DNA of 64,000 bases from positions 62,001 through 126,000 of the forward strand of contig CALJUX010000081.1 in the NCBI GenBank assembly GCA_937978655.1, written 5' to 3'. Position numbers and translations under genes: made by a program. A model generated the notes under the pieces. The model was given only the letters and a program-made list of their open reading frames with translations, was not told the origin of the DNA and ran no database searches. Each line of letters opens with the position of its first letter. The stretch's first letter is position 1. Shown piece after piece: positions 28,907 to 38,499 of the stretch. This stretch comes from an uncultured Chromatiaceae bacterium. GTDB taxonomy: Bacteria; Pseudomonadota; Gammaproteobacteria; Enterobacterales; Alteromonadaceae.

Positions 28907-30373
28907 ATGCCGAACATGCCTAAACGCCAATTTCTTAAAGCCGGCCTTGCCGCCGCGCTGCCATTGGCCTTATGGCGTTGCAGTTCGCCGGCAGGCACCG
29001 CAGATGCCATCAGTTATCCGCCACGCACAGCGCTGGATTTATTATGGGATCAGGCTGATGCAATTGAACGTGATTTGGCCCGCACCAGTTTTGCAGACAG
29101 AGTGTTTAACGTCAGCGCTTTTGCCGCCCACACCGGTCAGCCCGGCGACTTCAATACTGCCCGCCATAACAGAGCGGCTTTTCAGCGCGCCATCGACGCC
29201 TGCCATCAGGCTGGTGGTGGTCGGGTACTGGTGCCGGCAGGTAGCTGGCCCTGCGGCGCTTTAACGCTGAAATCTAATGTGGAGCTGCATCTGGCAAAAG
29301 ATGCCTTCTTAGCTTTTCATCCGGCCACAGAACTTTATCTGCCTTTGGTGTTTACCCGCTGGGAAGGCATGGAGCTGATGGGTTATCAGCCGCTGATTTA
29401 TGCCTTTGGCGCTCAGAATATTGGCCTCACCGGCGAAGGCACTATCGATGGTGGTGGCAGCAACAGTGCCTGGTGGCCGTGGAAAGGGCAGTGGAAACAT
29501 ACGCCATGGCAGGTAGACGACAGCAAAGTGCAGCATGCTGGCCGCGATTTATTAATGCAGTGGGTGGAGCAGGGTAAACCTGTGGCCGAACGGGTGTTAC
29601 CAGAGAATTTCCTGCGCCCGCCGCTGTTTCAGGTGTATCAGTGCAAGCAAGTGCTGGTGGCAGGCCTGACCTTACAGAATTCACCGTTTTGGGTGCTCAA
29701 CCCGGTGTTGTCGGAAGATGTGTTAATTAGCCGTGTGAACGTGGTGTCGCACGGGCCGAATTCCGACGGCTGTGACCCGGAATCCTGCCGCCGTGTGCTG
29801 ATAGAACATTGTGTGTTTGATACCGGCGATGACTGTATCGCGCTGAAATCTGGCCGCAACGCCGATGGCCGTCGTATCAACCGACCAGTCGAACAAGTGC
29901 TGATCCAGGATTGCACGATGAAAGCCGGTCACGGCGGGGTGGTGATTGGCAGCGAAATCTCTGGTGGTGCCAATCATATTTTTGCCCGGCGTTTATTGAT
30001 GAGTAGCCCGGAATTAGACCGTGGCCTGCGTATCAAAACCAACGCGCTGCGCGGCGGCCTGATTGACACTGTGGCACTGCGCGACATCGTCATTGGCGAA
30101 GTCAAAGACGTTATTGTCGTGAACTATTTTTACGAAGAAGGCCGTGCCGGCAGCCATCTGCCGACGGTACGCAATATTTCCGTGCACAACTTACAGGTCG
30201 ACAAAGCCGACAGGCTGTTTGAACTGCGGGGCTTTCCCGAAGCGCAAATAGGTCCGCTGCAGTTATCCAGCGTCCGGGTGAACTGCCAGAGTGTCGGCGT
30301 GCTGGAAGCGGTCGGGCAGCTGGATTGTCAGCAGGTGCTGGTCAACGGTCAGCCGTGGCGCTATCAGGGCTAA
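28907..30373 (+). CDS. GH28 polygalacturonase-family enzyme
   Basis: An exported 488-residue pectin hydrolase. AGGGA lies six bases upstream of the ATG at 28907; the N-terminus KRQFLKAGLAAALPLALWRC suggests a lipoprotein or Tat-like leader. All four GH28 signature segments are present: NSDGCDPESC, DTGDDCIALKSG (the paired Asp), GHGGVVIGSE and RIKT. It would release galacturonate from pectate or oligogalacturonides in the periplasm or at the cell surface. It is separated from the uxa operon by its own terminator but shares the LacI-type operator motif, so it is probably co-regulated. Confidence 0.92.
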   Translation: MPNMPKRQFLKAGLAAALPLALWRCSSPAGTADAISYPPRTALDLLWDQADAIERDLARTSFADRVFNVSAFAAHTGQPGDFNTARHNRAAFQRAIDACHQAGGGRVLVPAGSWPCGALTLKSNVELHLAKDAFLAFHPATELYLPLVFTRWEGMELMGYQPLIYAFGAQNIGLTGEGTIDGGGSNSAWWPWKGQWKHTPWQVDDSKVQHAGRDLLMQWVEQGKPVAERVLPENFLRPPLFQVYQCKQVLVAGLTLQNSPFWVLNPVLSEDVLISRVNVVSHGPNSDGCDPESCRRVLIEHCVFDTGDDCIALKSGRNADGRRINRPVEQVLIQDCTMKAGHGGVVIGSEISGGANHIFARRLLMSSPELDRGLRIKTNALRGGLIDTVALRDIVIGEVKDVIVVNYFYEEGRAGSHLPTVRNISVHNLQVDKADRLFELRGFPEAQIGPLQLSSVRVNCQSVGVLEAVGQLDCQQVLVNGQPWRYQG

Positions 30374-30395
30374 AAGATCAGGCGCTGATTTTTTT
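30374..30395 (+). terminator. Rho-independent terminator
   Basis: ATCAG-GCG-CTGAT stem extended by A:T pairs into a run of T directly after the GH28 stop codon. Short stem but good T-tract. Confidence 0.75.
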
Positions 30396-30405
30396 AGCGT
30401 GATGC

Positions 30406-30420
30406 TGCTACCGATAGACA
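30406..30420. promoter_or_regulatory. Weak LacI-type half-operator before uxaA
   Basis: TGCTACCGATAGACA shares its first eight bases with the 38468 site (TGCTACCG) and then diverges. It lies about 75 bases before the chosen uxaA start. Weaker than the other two sites. Confidence 0.4.
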
Positions 30421-30494
30421 GTGTATGCATTTAAATGAATGAACCGGTCGCAGCTGACCCGCTGCGACTAACCAAGAACACAGGTGTTGATGCA

Positions 30495-32057
30495 ATGGCA
30501 ATTGAAGCAAACCCAAACTCAAGCTGCAGCGCGCCGCTGCTGCAAACGCCGGACATCCTGCTGTGGCAGGTGCATGCGCGGGATAATGTCGCAGTCGCCT
30601 TGCAGCAGCTCGACGCCGGTTTGGTATTAAACACCGCCAGCGGCGATATCCGCTTACCTGCGGAAGTGCCAGCCGGTCACAAATTTGCGCTGACGGCCTT
30701 AACGGCTGGCGACAGCGTGATCAAATATGGTTATGCCATCGGCGTGCTGACACAGGACGTGCCGGCCGGTGGTCATATCCATAGCCATAACTTAAAAACC
30801 GCGCTCGATGGTGAACTGGCTTATCAGTACAGCGGTTTAACTAGCGATAACGGCAACTATCCTGCTGATTTACCCACCGAATTTATGGGGTATCCCCGCG
30901 CCAATGGCGATGTCGGTACCCGCAACGAGCTGTGGATTTTAAATACTGTGGGTTGTGTCAATCAGGCGGCCAGCCGCATCGCCAAAGCCGCCCAGCAGTA
31001 CGCCGAAAGCGCCGGCCTTGCCAATATCGACGGCGTTTTTGCTTATACCCATCCGTTTGGTTGTTCACAGCTGGGCGACGATTTGGCGCATACCCGCAGC
31101 GTATTAGCTGGCCTTGCGCAAAACCCCAATGCCGGCGCTGTGCTGATCATCGGCCTTGGTTGTGAAAACAATCAGCTGGCGACCTTATTAATGGGGCTGG
31201 AGCATCTGGATCCGGCGCGCATTCGTGCTTTTAACGCCCAGCAGGTCACCGACGAAGACGAAGAAGGCTTGAGCGCCGCGATTGAATTGCTGCAGCTGAT
31301 GGCCTTTGACGCGCGTAAGCCGTGCCCGGTCAGTAAACTCAGCTTTGGCATGAAATGCGGCGGCTCAGATGGTTTCTCAGGCCTCACTGCCAATCCGCTG
31401 GTCGGGCAAATCGCTGATTTGGCCGCCAGTGCCGGCGCTAAAGTCATTCTGACCGAAACGCCTGAAATGTTTGGCGCTGAACAAGTACTAATGGCACGGG
31501 CGCGCACCGAGGAAGTATTCGGCGACATCGTCAGTTTAGTGAATGAATTTAAACAGTATTTCATCGCCAATAACCAACCGGTGTATGAAAACCCCAGCCC
31601 TGGCAACAAGGCCGGTGGCCTCACCACGCTGGAGGAAAAATCCTTAGGCGCTATCCAAAAAGGTGGCAGCGCTGTGGTCGAGCAAGTGATTGGTTATGGC
31701 GAGCGCGCCAAAGTGCCGGGCCTGACCTTATTACAAGGGCCGGGCAATGACGCCGTATCTTCTACCGCCTTAACCGCTGCTGGTGCCACACTGCTGTTAT
31801 TCACCACGGGCCGCGGCACGCCGCTCGGGTTTCCGGTGCCGACCGTCAAAATCAGCTCTAACACGGCCTTATCGGTGCGTAAACCGACCTGGATTGACTA
31901 TGACGCCGGCGCCATGTTGCAGCCGGGCGTACAACCTACTGAATTTGCCAAAGAATTTTTCCGTTATCTGGTTGCAGTGGCATCCGGGCAGCGGACACGC
32001 AATGAGATTTATCAGAACAAAGAGATCGCCATCTGGAAAAACGGCGTGACGCTTTAA
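30495..32057 (+). CDS. uxaA: Altronate dehydratase
   Basis: Converts D-altronate to 2-keto-3-deoxygluconate. From the ATG at 30495 (AGGTG eight bases upstream) it has 520 residues, close to E. coli UxaA; an in-frame ATG at 30435 lacks a ribosome site. An N-terminal SAF-like domain (ILLWQVHARDNVAVALQQLD, GGHIHSHNLKTAL) precedes the large catalytic domain with GFPRANG-type segment GYPRANGDVGTRNELWILNT and TYGCS-like HPFGCSQLG, whose Cys may bind the metal. First gene of the run uxaA-uxaC-uxuB-eda-kdgK-gapN. Confidence 0.93.
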   Translation: MAIEANPNSSCSAPLLQTPDILLWQVHARDNVAVALQQLDAGLVLNTASGDIRLPAEVPAGHKFALTALTAGDSVIKYGYAIGVLTQDVPAGGHIHSHNLKTALDGELAYQYSGLTSDNGNYPADLPTEFMGYPRANGDVGTRNELWILNTVGCVNQAASRIAKAAQQYAESAGLANIDGVFAYTHPFGCSQLGDDLAHTRSVLAGLAQNPNAGAVLIIGLGCENNQLATLLMGLEHLDPARIRAFNAQQVTDEDEEGLSAAIELLQLMAFDARKPCPVSKLSFGMKCGGSDGFSGLTANPLVGQIADLAASAGAKVILTETPEMFGAEQVLMARARTEEVFGDIVSLVNEFKQYFIANNQPVYENPSPGNKAGGLTTLEEKSLGAIQKGGSAVVEQVIGYGERAKVPGLTLLQGPGNDAVSSTALTAAGATLLLFTTGRGTPLGFPVPTVKISSNTALSVRKPTWIDYDAGAMLQPGVQPTEFAKEFFRYLVAVASGQRTRNEIYQNKEIAIWKNGVTL

Positions 32058-32131
32058 CAGTACTTTAAAGGCCGCAAAGGCAGAAATTAATTGGCCCCTG
32101 AGTAAACGGGCAAACAGCGAAGAGAACAAAG

Positions 32132-33568
32132 ATGAGCGCAGAGAGCAAGACAGCATCAAGTAAAGTTTTAGCCTTACACCCCGACCGGCTGTTTGCCGCC
32201 GATCCGCTGCAGCGTGATATCGCCCGGCGTTTATATGCGCGGATTAAGGACTTGCCGATCGTCAGTCCGCACGGTCACACCGACCCGCGTTGGTTTGCCG
32301 ACAACCAGAACTGGGACAATGCCACCAGCCTGCTGCTGCTGCCGGATCACTATGTGTTCCGCATGTTATACAGCCAGGGCATCACGCTGGAACAACTTGG
32401 CATCCGCCGCCGCGACGGCGTGGCGGTGGAAACTGACTACCGCAAAATCTTCCATATTTTTGCGGCGCATTATCACCTGTTCCGCGGCACACCGTCGCGG
32501 ATGTGGCTGGATTCAGTATTCCATGACGTGTTTGGCCTGCGCGAAAGCCTGAGCCCGGCGACGGCGGATCTGTATTACGACCATATCAATGCGGCACTTG
32601 CGACCGAAGCCTTTAAACCACGCGCGCTGTTAGACCGCTTTAATATCGAAGTGATTGCCACCACCGAAGGCGCGCTGAACGACTTAAAACACCACGCCAA
32701 ACTCAAAGGCACAGGTTTTGAAAAACGCGTGATCACCACCTTCCGGCCTGACGACGTGGTTGATGCCGACCGCGCTGATTTTGCCGCGAACGTGCAAAAA
32801 CTGGGGGAGATCACCGGTCAAGATACGAGTAACTGGCAGGGTTATCTGCAGGCGCTCCGAATTCGCCGGGCGTTTTTCCGCGACCATGGCGCTACAGCGA
32901 CCGACCACGGCCATCCAACCGCTAATACCGCAGATTTGCCACTAGCCGAAGCTGAAGCCTTGTTCGCCCGTTGCCTGAAAGGCGCCAGTGCTGCCGATGC
33001 TGAGCTGTTCCGCGGCCAGATGCTGACTGAAATGGCCGGCATGAGCCTGGAAGATGGCATGACGATGCAAATTCACCCGGGCGCGCACCGTAACCATAAC
33101 GCGGTGATTTTTGAACGGTTTGGGCCTGACAAAGGCGCCGATATTCCAAGCCCGACTGAATATGTACAGGCATTAAAACCGCTGCTGCAAAAATACGGCA
33201 ACGAAGCGCGCCTCAACATCATTCTGTTTACGCTGGACGAAACCACCTACGCCCGCGAACTCGCGCCGCTGGCCGGCCATTATCCGGCATTAAAATTAGG
33301 CCCGGCCTGGTGGTTCCACGATTCGCCAGAAGGCATGTTGCGCTTCCGCCATCAGGTGACTGAAACGGCTGGTTTCTACAACACTTGTGGTTTTAACGAC
33401 GACACCCGCGCTTTCCTGTCCATTCCGGCGCGACATGACGTGGCCCGGCGCATCGACTGCCGTTTCCTGGCCCAGCTGGTGGCGGAACACCGCTTAAACG
33501 AAGACGAAGCCCACGAACTGGCCTATGACCTCACGTACCGCTTAGCAAAACAGGCCTACCAGTTATGA
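32132..33568 (+). CDS. uxaC: Uronate (glucuronate/galacturonate) isomerase
   Basis: Isomerises D-galacturonate to D-tagaturonate and D-glucuronate to D-fructuronate. The 478-residue length fits the amidohydrolase-fold UxaC family. Visible signatures are SPHGHTDPRWFADN with the metal-binding His-x-His, and FHDSPEGMLRFRHQVTETAGFYNTCGFNDDTRAFLSIP-region motifs near the C-terminus (only key parts: DSPEGM, GFNDDTR). It ends four bases into the next gene, so translation is probably coupled. Confidence 0.95.
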   Translation: MSAESKTASSKVLALHPDRLFAADPLQRDIARRLYARIKDLPIVSPHGHTDPRWFADNQNWDNATSLLLLPDHYVFRMLYSQGITLEQLGIRRRDGVAVETDYRKIFHIFAAHYHLFRGTPSRMWLDSVFHDVFGLRESLSPATADLYYDHINAALATEAFKPRALLDRFNIEVIATTEGALNDLKHHAKLKGTGFEKRVITTFRPDDVVDADRADFAANVQKLGEITGQDTSNWQGYLQALRIRRAFFRDHGATATDHGHPTANTADLPLAEAEALFARCLKGASAADAELFRGQMLTEMAGMSLEDGMTMQIHPGAHRNHNAVIFERFGPDKGADIPSPTEYVQALKPLLQKYGNEARLNIILFTLDETTYARELAPLAGHYPALKLGPAWWFHDSPEGMLRFRHQVTETAGFYNTCGFNDDTRAFLSIPARHDVARRIDCRFLAQLVAEHRLNEDEAHELAYDLTYRLAKQAYQL

Positions 33569-35079
33569 AACGGTTAAATCTGCAAAATGCCGGCGCTTTG
33601 TTACCGGCTTATTTAAAAAACGGCAATCAGCAGCAAATTGGTATTGTGCATTTAGGCCCGGGCGCATTTTTCCGCGGCCATCAGGCGTTTTATACCGATG
33701 CGGCGATGGCCAAAGCCGGCGGCAACTGGCGCATTTGTGCCGTGTCGATGCGAAGCAAAGATGTGGCCGAAGCGCTGAACCCGCAGGATGGTTTATATGC
33801 TTTAGCGCAGATGGAGCAGGACACGCAGTTATCGTTGATTGGCAGCATCGCCGAGGTGCTGGTGGCGCCTTTGGATTACGCCAAAGTGCAGGCGCGCTTA
33901 ACTTCCGCCAGCTGCAAATATGTGACTATGACTATCACCGAAAAAGGCTATTGCCTGAATAGCAGCGGAGAACTCGATGTAAACCATGCCGATATCGCCG
34001 CCGATTTACAGCTGCCGGATGCGGTCTCACAAGCCAAATCCGCCATTGGTTTGCTGACACAGGCTTTGTGGCTGCGCCATCAGGCCGGTTTGCCGCTGCT
34101 GACGCTGATGAGCTGCGATAACCTGACCGACAACGGCCATAAATTAAAATCCGCAGTACGTAGTTTCGCTGCCAATGCTGCTGTTTTCGCCAAAGATGTC
34201 GACTTTTTGCTGCAATTAACGGACCTGATTTGCCCATGTTCTATGGTCGACAGCATCACACCTGCCACCGACGACGCGCTGCGTGATTTAGTTGCCACAC
34301 GCTTGGGTGTACAGGACGCCTGGCCGGTCAAACGCGAAGCCTTTTGTCAGTGGGTGGTGGAAGATATTCTGCCAGCCGACCAGCCGGCCTGGCGCGAAGT
34401 TGGCGTGATTTTCACCAAAGACGTCACCGCCTTTGAAAAAGCCAAATTACGCTTATTAAATGCACCGCATTCAACGCTGGCCTATCTCGGCTCGCTGCTG
34501 AAGATCGAGACTGTGTTTGATGCGATGGCGCAGCCGCAGTTAAGCCAGCTGGTGCAGGCCTTGGTCAACAACGAAATTCTGCCGTCTGTGCCATTGGTTG
34601 ATGGCTTAGATTTAGCGCAATACAGCGCCGATATTTTCCGCCGTTTTGAAAACCCTTCAGTGCGGCATTTACTGGCGCAAATCGCCTGGGACGGCTCGCA
34701 AAAGCTGCAAATGCGCTTGTTGCCGGTGATCCGCGACAATTTAGCCGCCGGCCGCTCGGTGCAGTTATTGGCACTGGCGATCGCCAGCTGGCTGCAATTT
34801 ATCCGTTTACGCGCCCAGCAGGCGCAGCAGCTCGGCGAGCAGGCACCGGCTCTGGTCGACCCGCTGGCACCGCTGTTACTGGCTACCGCTGCACAATGCA
34901 CCGGTGACGCCCGCACCGACGTGCCGCTGTGGCTGGCGCTCGACAGCATTTTTGCTGCAGACCTTGTTAATCAGACCGCTTTTGTCTCGGCGCTTTGGCA
35001 GGCCTATCAGCAGCTGAGCCCAATCCTGAGCGGCGCTACCGCCGATTTATCGCAGTTTATCCCCGGAGTTGATGCATGA
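33565..35079 (+). CDS. uxuB: Mannitol-dehydrogenase-family uronate reductase (UxuB-like)
   Basis: NAD-dependent reductase of the polyol-specific long-chain family, 504 residues. Rossmann motif IGIVHLGPGAFFRGHQ at the N-terminus, catalytic-region motifs ITEKGYC and SCDNLTDNG, and LLNAPHSTLAYLG. Motifs match fructuronate reductase UxuB better than the distinct UxaB. In this operon, with UxaA and no UxuA, the expected reaction is tagaturonate to altronate, so either the enzyme works on tagaturonate or on both. It overlaps uxaC and eda by four bases each. Confidence 0.85.
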   Translation: MKRLNLQNAGALLPAYLKNGNQQQIGIVHLGPGAFFRGHQAFYTDAAMAKAGGNWRICAVSMRSKDVAEALNPQDGLYALAQMEQDTQLSLIGSIAEVLVAPLDYAKVQARLTSASCKYVTMTITEKGYCLNSSGELDVNHADIAADLQLPDAVSQAKSAIGLLTQALWLRHQAGLPLLTLMSCDNLTDNGHKLKSAVRSFAANAAVFAKDVDFLLQLTDLICPCSMVDSITPATDDALRDLVATRLGVQDAWPVKREAFCQWVVEDILPADQPAWREVGVIFTKDVTAFEKAKLRLLNAPHSTLAYLGSLLKIETVFDAMAQPQLSQLVQALVNNEILPSVPLVDGLDLAQYSADIFRRFENPSVRHLLAQIAWDGSQKLQMRLLPVIRDNLAAGRSVQLLALAIASWLQFIRLRAQQAQQLGEQAPALVDPLAPLLLATAAQCTGDARTDVPLWLALDSIFAADLVNQTAFVSALWQAYQQLSPILSGATADLSQFIPGVDA

Positions 35080-35747
35080 AGGCCTTATCGACCTTATTAA
35101 ACGGCAGCCCGTTGCTGCCTATTATTCAGACCGAACAGCCGGAGCAGGCGGTGGCTATCGCCCGTGCCATGCAGGAAGGTGGCGTGAAAGCCGTGGAAGT
35201 GGTGCTGCGCACGCCAAAAGCGTTAGCGGCGATTTCGGCCATTCGCCACGCATTGCCGGAGCTGCTGGTCGGTGCCGGTACAGTGTTAAACGCCGAACAG
35301 GCGCAGGCCTGTGCCTGGGCTGGTGCACAGTTTCTGGTGAGCCCGGCGGCCACAACCAAATTACTGGAAGCGATGTTATCGACCGGCTTGCCATTAGCGC
35401 CCGGTGTGCAGACCGTGACAGAAATGGCGGCTGCGCATGAAATGGGCTTAAACGAACTGAAGTTTTTCCCGGCGCATCTCAGTGGCGGCCCGGGCCTGTT
35501 GTCGGCTGTACGCACTATTCTGCCCAAAGTGCAGTTCTGCCCGACCGGTGGCATCGGCATTAACAATCTGGCGGATTATCTGGCGTTACCGAACGTGTTT
35601 GTCGTCGGTGGCAGCTGGCTGACGCCGGCCGCTGCGCTGCAGAACGGCGACTACGATGCTGTGCGCCGGCTGACCGAACAGTCACTGCAAATCGCCGCCA
35701 ATGTGTTAGCCGATAAACAAGCGCCACAACTTAAAAAAACGGCCTGA
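35076..35747 (+). CDS. eda: KDPG/KHG aldolase
   Basis: Splits 2-keto-3-deoxy-6-phosphogluconate into pyruvate and glyceraldehyde-3-phosphate. 223 residues, the usual size. The Glu in AVEVVLRTPKAL, the phosphate-binding GAGTVLN, and the Schiff-base Lys in NELKFFPAHLSGG are all in place, with CPTGGIG closing the barrel. Starts four bases before the reductase stop and sits 13 bases before kdgK, so it is within the same operon. Confidence 0.95.
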   Translation: MKALSTLLNGSPLLPIIQTEQPEQAVAIARAMQEGGVKAVEVVLRTPKALAAISAIRHALPELLVGAGTVLNAEQAQACAWAGAQFLVSPAATTKLLEAMLSTGLPLAPGVQTVTEMAAAHEMGLNELKFFPAHLSGGPGLLSAVRTILPKVQFCPTGGIGINNLADYLALPNVFVVGGSWLTPAAALQNGDYDAVRRLTEQSLQIAANVLADKQAPQLKKTA

Positions 35748-35760
35748 CAGGAGCCTGCTG

Positions 35761-36720
35761 ATGGCAACAACGCAACAACAGCAATCACAACGTGTGGTGA
35801 TTTTTGGCGAATGTATGGTCGAGCTGTATCAGCTCGTCGAAAACGTCTACCACCAGAATTTCGCCGGCGATGTGTTTAACACGGCGGTGTACCTCAAACG
35901 CGTCAATCCGGCGCTGCAGGTCGATTTTTTCTCGGCGATTGGCACCGACCTTATCAGCGATAAATTGCTGGCGGCGGTGGAAGCAGAAAAACTCGGCAGC
36001 AGTTTGTTGCTCAGAAGCAAAACCGCGCGGCCTGGTTTGTACATGATCAATACCGACGCTTTTGGCGAGCGCAGTTTTGTGTATTGGCGCGACAGTTCGG
36101 CTGCCAAACAAACGCTGCAGCTGTTTCGTGCCCGCAACGACATCAGCCCGCTGACCAGTGCTGACTGGTTTTATTTCTCTGGCATTAGCCTCGCGATTTT
36201 ATCTGAAGCAGATCGCGAAGACCTGTTTGCCTTGGTGGCGGAATTAAAAGCCGCTGGCGTCAAGATTGGCTTTGACCCGAATTACCGCCCGGTGCTGTGG
36301 CAAAGCGTGCAGCAATGCCGCGACGCTTTTGAGCGCGCTTATGCACTGTCAGACATCGCCTTGCCGGGCCTGGATGACCATAAAGTACTGTTCAACGCTT
36401 TAAGTTGTGACGATGTGATCAAGCAGCTTAAAGCGCTTGGCACTGGCGAGATTATCGTGAAAAACGGCAAAGACGGCGCTGTGGTCTGGGCCGGCGGCGA
36501 GTCTTTTGTGATGCCGGCAGTCACAGTGAAAAAAGTGGTGGATACCACAGCAGCGGGTGATTCTTTTAACGGCGGTTATCTGGCGGCGCGGCTTGCCGGG
36601 CAATCACCTAAAGCAGCGGCGCAGCTGGCCGCGGCGCTGGCGGGTTTTGTCGTTGAACATACCGGCGCTATTGTCAGCATGGATAACTTCCGTGCTTTTA
36701 AGGCGCATTACAGTTTGTAA
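35761..36720 (+). CDS. kdgK: 2-keto-3-deoxygluconate kinase
   Basis: PfkB-family sugar kinase of 319 residues that phosphorylates KDG to KDPG, feeding Eda next to it. N-terminal FGECMVELYQ and the Gly-rich GDVFNTAVYLKR (sugar site) are seen, and the C-terminal PfkB signature DTTAAGDSFNGGYLAARLAG contains the catalytic Asp in AAGDSF. CAGGAG precedes the ATG. Gene order and short spacing put it in the galacturonate operon. Confidence 0.95.
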   Translation: MATTQQQQSQRVVIFGECMVELYQLVENVYHQNFAGDVFNTAVYLKRVNPALQVDFFSAIGTDLISDKLLAAVEAEKLGSSLLLRSKTARPGLYMINTDAFGERSFVYWRDSSAAKQTLQLFRARNDISPLTSADWFYFSGISLAILSEADREDLFALVAELKAAGVKIGFDPNYRPVLWQSVQQCRDAFERAYALSDIALPGLDDHKVLFNALSCDDVIKQLKALGTGEIIVKNGKDGAVVWAGGESFVMPAVTVKKVVDTTAAGDSFNGGYLAARLAGQSPKAAAQLAAALAGFVVEHTGAIVSMDNFRAFKAHYSL

Positions 36721-36806
36721 TGCGCTGATTTAAAAAGAGTTGCGCTGAACGCGACCAGCATTTTCAACCACGGACACAACACGATTTACTCAATAAGGAA
36801 CTGTGT

Positions 36807-38429
36807 ATGTCTGAGTTAGCTTTGTTATTCCCGACCGCCGCGCAAGTCGCGGCTGAGTTTCCGGCGCCGGTTTATCTGGCGCAGCGGCACTATCTGATTG
36901 ATGGTGAGCTCTGCCATTGGTCCGGCGAACTGGCGGAAGTGTTGAGTCCGGTGCAAGTCCGCGCTGAGGCCAGCGGTAACATTGAACCGGCGCGGCTTGG
37001 CGCTACGCCACTGCTGGACAGCGCCGCGGCACTGACGGCGCTGGATGCAGCGGTGCGCGCTTATGATTTGGGCCGTGGTGAATGGCCGACGATGCCGTTG
37101 TTTGAGCGCATCCGCCATGTCGAACAATTCCTTAGTGCGATGGCGCAAAAGCGTGACGAAGTGGTGCGCTTACTGATGTGGGAAATCGGTAAAAACGCCG
37201 CGGACGCCGCGAAAGAATTTGACCGCACCTGCGATTACATTCGCGACACTATTCAGGCGCTGAAGCAACAAGACCGCGCCGACAGCCATTTTATTACCGA
37301 ACAAGGTGTGCTTGGCAAAATCCGCCGCGTGCCGCTCGGTGTGGCGCTTTGTATGGGGCCTTTTAACTATCCGCTGAATGAAACCTTCACCACGCTGATC
37401 CCGGCGCTGATGATGGGCAATACCGTGGTATTTAAGCCGGCCAAATACGGCGTGCTGTTGATTGAACCTTTGCTGGAAGCCTTTCGCGCTTGTTTTCCGG
37501 CCGGTGTTATTAATGTGATTTATGGTCGGGGCCGGGAAACGGTTGGTGCGCTGATGCAAAGCGGCAAAGTTGATGTGTTGGCCTTTATCGGCACTAACAA
37601 AGGTGCCAGCGATTTAAAACGGCTGCATCCCAAACCGCACCGGTTAAAAGCCGTGCTGGGCCTTGACGCGAAAAACCCGGCGATTGTGCTGCCTTGTGCA
37701 GACCTTCCCGCCAGCGCCAAAGAAATGATTGCCGGCGCTTTAGCCTTTAACGGTCAGCGCTGTACCGCGTTAAAAATCATTTTTGTACCACGCGTTCAGG
37801 CTGCCGCTTTGTTGCCGCTGCTGGCAGCGCAAATCGACGCCTTAAAACTGGCGATGCCCTGGCAGGCCGGTGCGCAAATCACGCCGTTACCGGAGCCGGG
37901 TAAAACTGAAGCTATGGCGGCTTTGATTGCTGATGCTCGCGAGCACGGCGCAAAAGTGGTCAATCCCGGCGGCGGCGATTTTGCCGGTAGCCTGATGCGC
38001 CCGGCGCTGCTGTATCCGGTGTCAGCCGCGATGCGGCTTTATCAGGAAGAGCAATTTGGGCCTTTAGTGCCGGTGGTGCCATATGATGATATTTCGGAAG
38101 TCATCGATTATGTCATTCACAGCAATTTTGGCCAGCAACTCAGTATTTTCGGCAGCGATGGCCGCGCGATAGGCCCATTAATTGATATGTTCGCCAATCA
38201 GGTTGGCCGCATCAATATCAACAGCCAGTGTCAGCGCAGCCCGGACAGTTTCCCATTTACCGGCCGTAAGGATTCGGCGGAAGGGACTTTGTCAGTGCAG
38301 GACGCGTTACATCAGTTTTCGATCCCGACCTTGGTCGCGACCAAAGGCAACGAAGCCGGCATCAGCTTAGTGCGCGACATGGTGCAGCAACGCGATTCGG
38401 CGTTTTTGGCGACGGACTTTTTGTTCTAG
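36807..38429 (+). CDS. NADP-type glyceraldehyde-3-phosphate dehydrogenase (ALDH family)
   Basis: Aldehyde-dehydrogenase-superfamily protein of 540 residues resembling non-phosphorylating GAPDH (GapN), which turns the Eda product into 3-phosphoglycerate and makes NADPH. The GPFNYPLNE segment carries the oxyanion Asn and FNGQRCTALK carries the catalytic Cys (about residue 319). The usual ELGGK general-base segment is GLDAK (residues 285-289), so the standard Glu is replaced by Gly with an Asp two places on. AAGGA lies upstream of the ATG. Position after kdgK suggests it belongs to the uronate pathway. Specificity is inferred. Confidence 0.85.
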   Translation: MSELALLFPTAAQVAAEFPAPVYLAQRHYLIDGELCHWSGELAEVLSPVQVRAEASGNIEPARLGATPLLDSAAALTALDAAVRAYDLGRGEWPTMPLFERIRHVEQFLSAMAQKRDEVVRLLMWEIGKNAADAAKEFDRTCDYIRDTIQALKQQDRADSHFITEQGVLGKIRRVPLGVALCMGPFNYPLNETFTTLIPALMMGNTVVFKPAKYGVLLIEPLLEAFRACFPAGVINVIYGRGRETVGALMQSGKVDVLAFIGTNKGASDLKRLHPKPHRLKAVLGLDAKNPAIVLPCADLPASAKEMIAGALAFNGQRCTALKIIFVPRVQAAALLPLLAAQIDALKLAMPWQAGAQITPLPEPGKTEAMAALIADAREHGAKVVNPGGGDFAGSLMRPALLYPVSAAMRLYQEEQFGPLVPVVPYDDISEVIDYVIHSNFGQQLSIFGSDGRAIGPLIDMFANQVGRININSQCQRSPDSFPFTGRKDSAEGTLSVQDALHQFSIPTLVATKGNEAGISLVRDMVQQRDSAFLATDFLF

Positions 38430-38467
38430 CTATTTTTTGCTTTTGCCGAGCTGGTTTACCAGTGTTT

Positions 38468-38499
38468 TGCTACCGGTGGCAGTTTGCTGGACTGCCACC
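38468..38499. promoter_or_regulatory. LacI-type operator candidate and hairpin before the pectin TonB receptor
   Basis: TGCTACCGGTGGCA (38468-38481) differs by one base from the perfect palindrome at 28805. It overlaps a 9-base hairpin GGTGGCAGT / ACTGCCACC (38475-38499) that has no T-tract. It lies about 130 bases upstream of the TonB receptor start, within the 184-base gap after the GAPDH gene, and suggests a second promoter for receptor and lyase. Confidence 0.6.

Noticed and set aside
38475..38499. Hairpin as a terminator of the GAPDH gene
   Set aside because: No T-tract follows, and it overlaps the operator-like palindrome.
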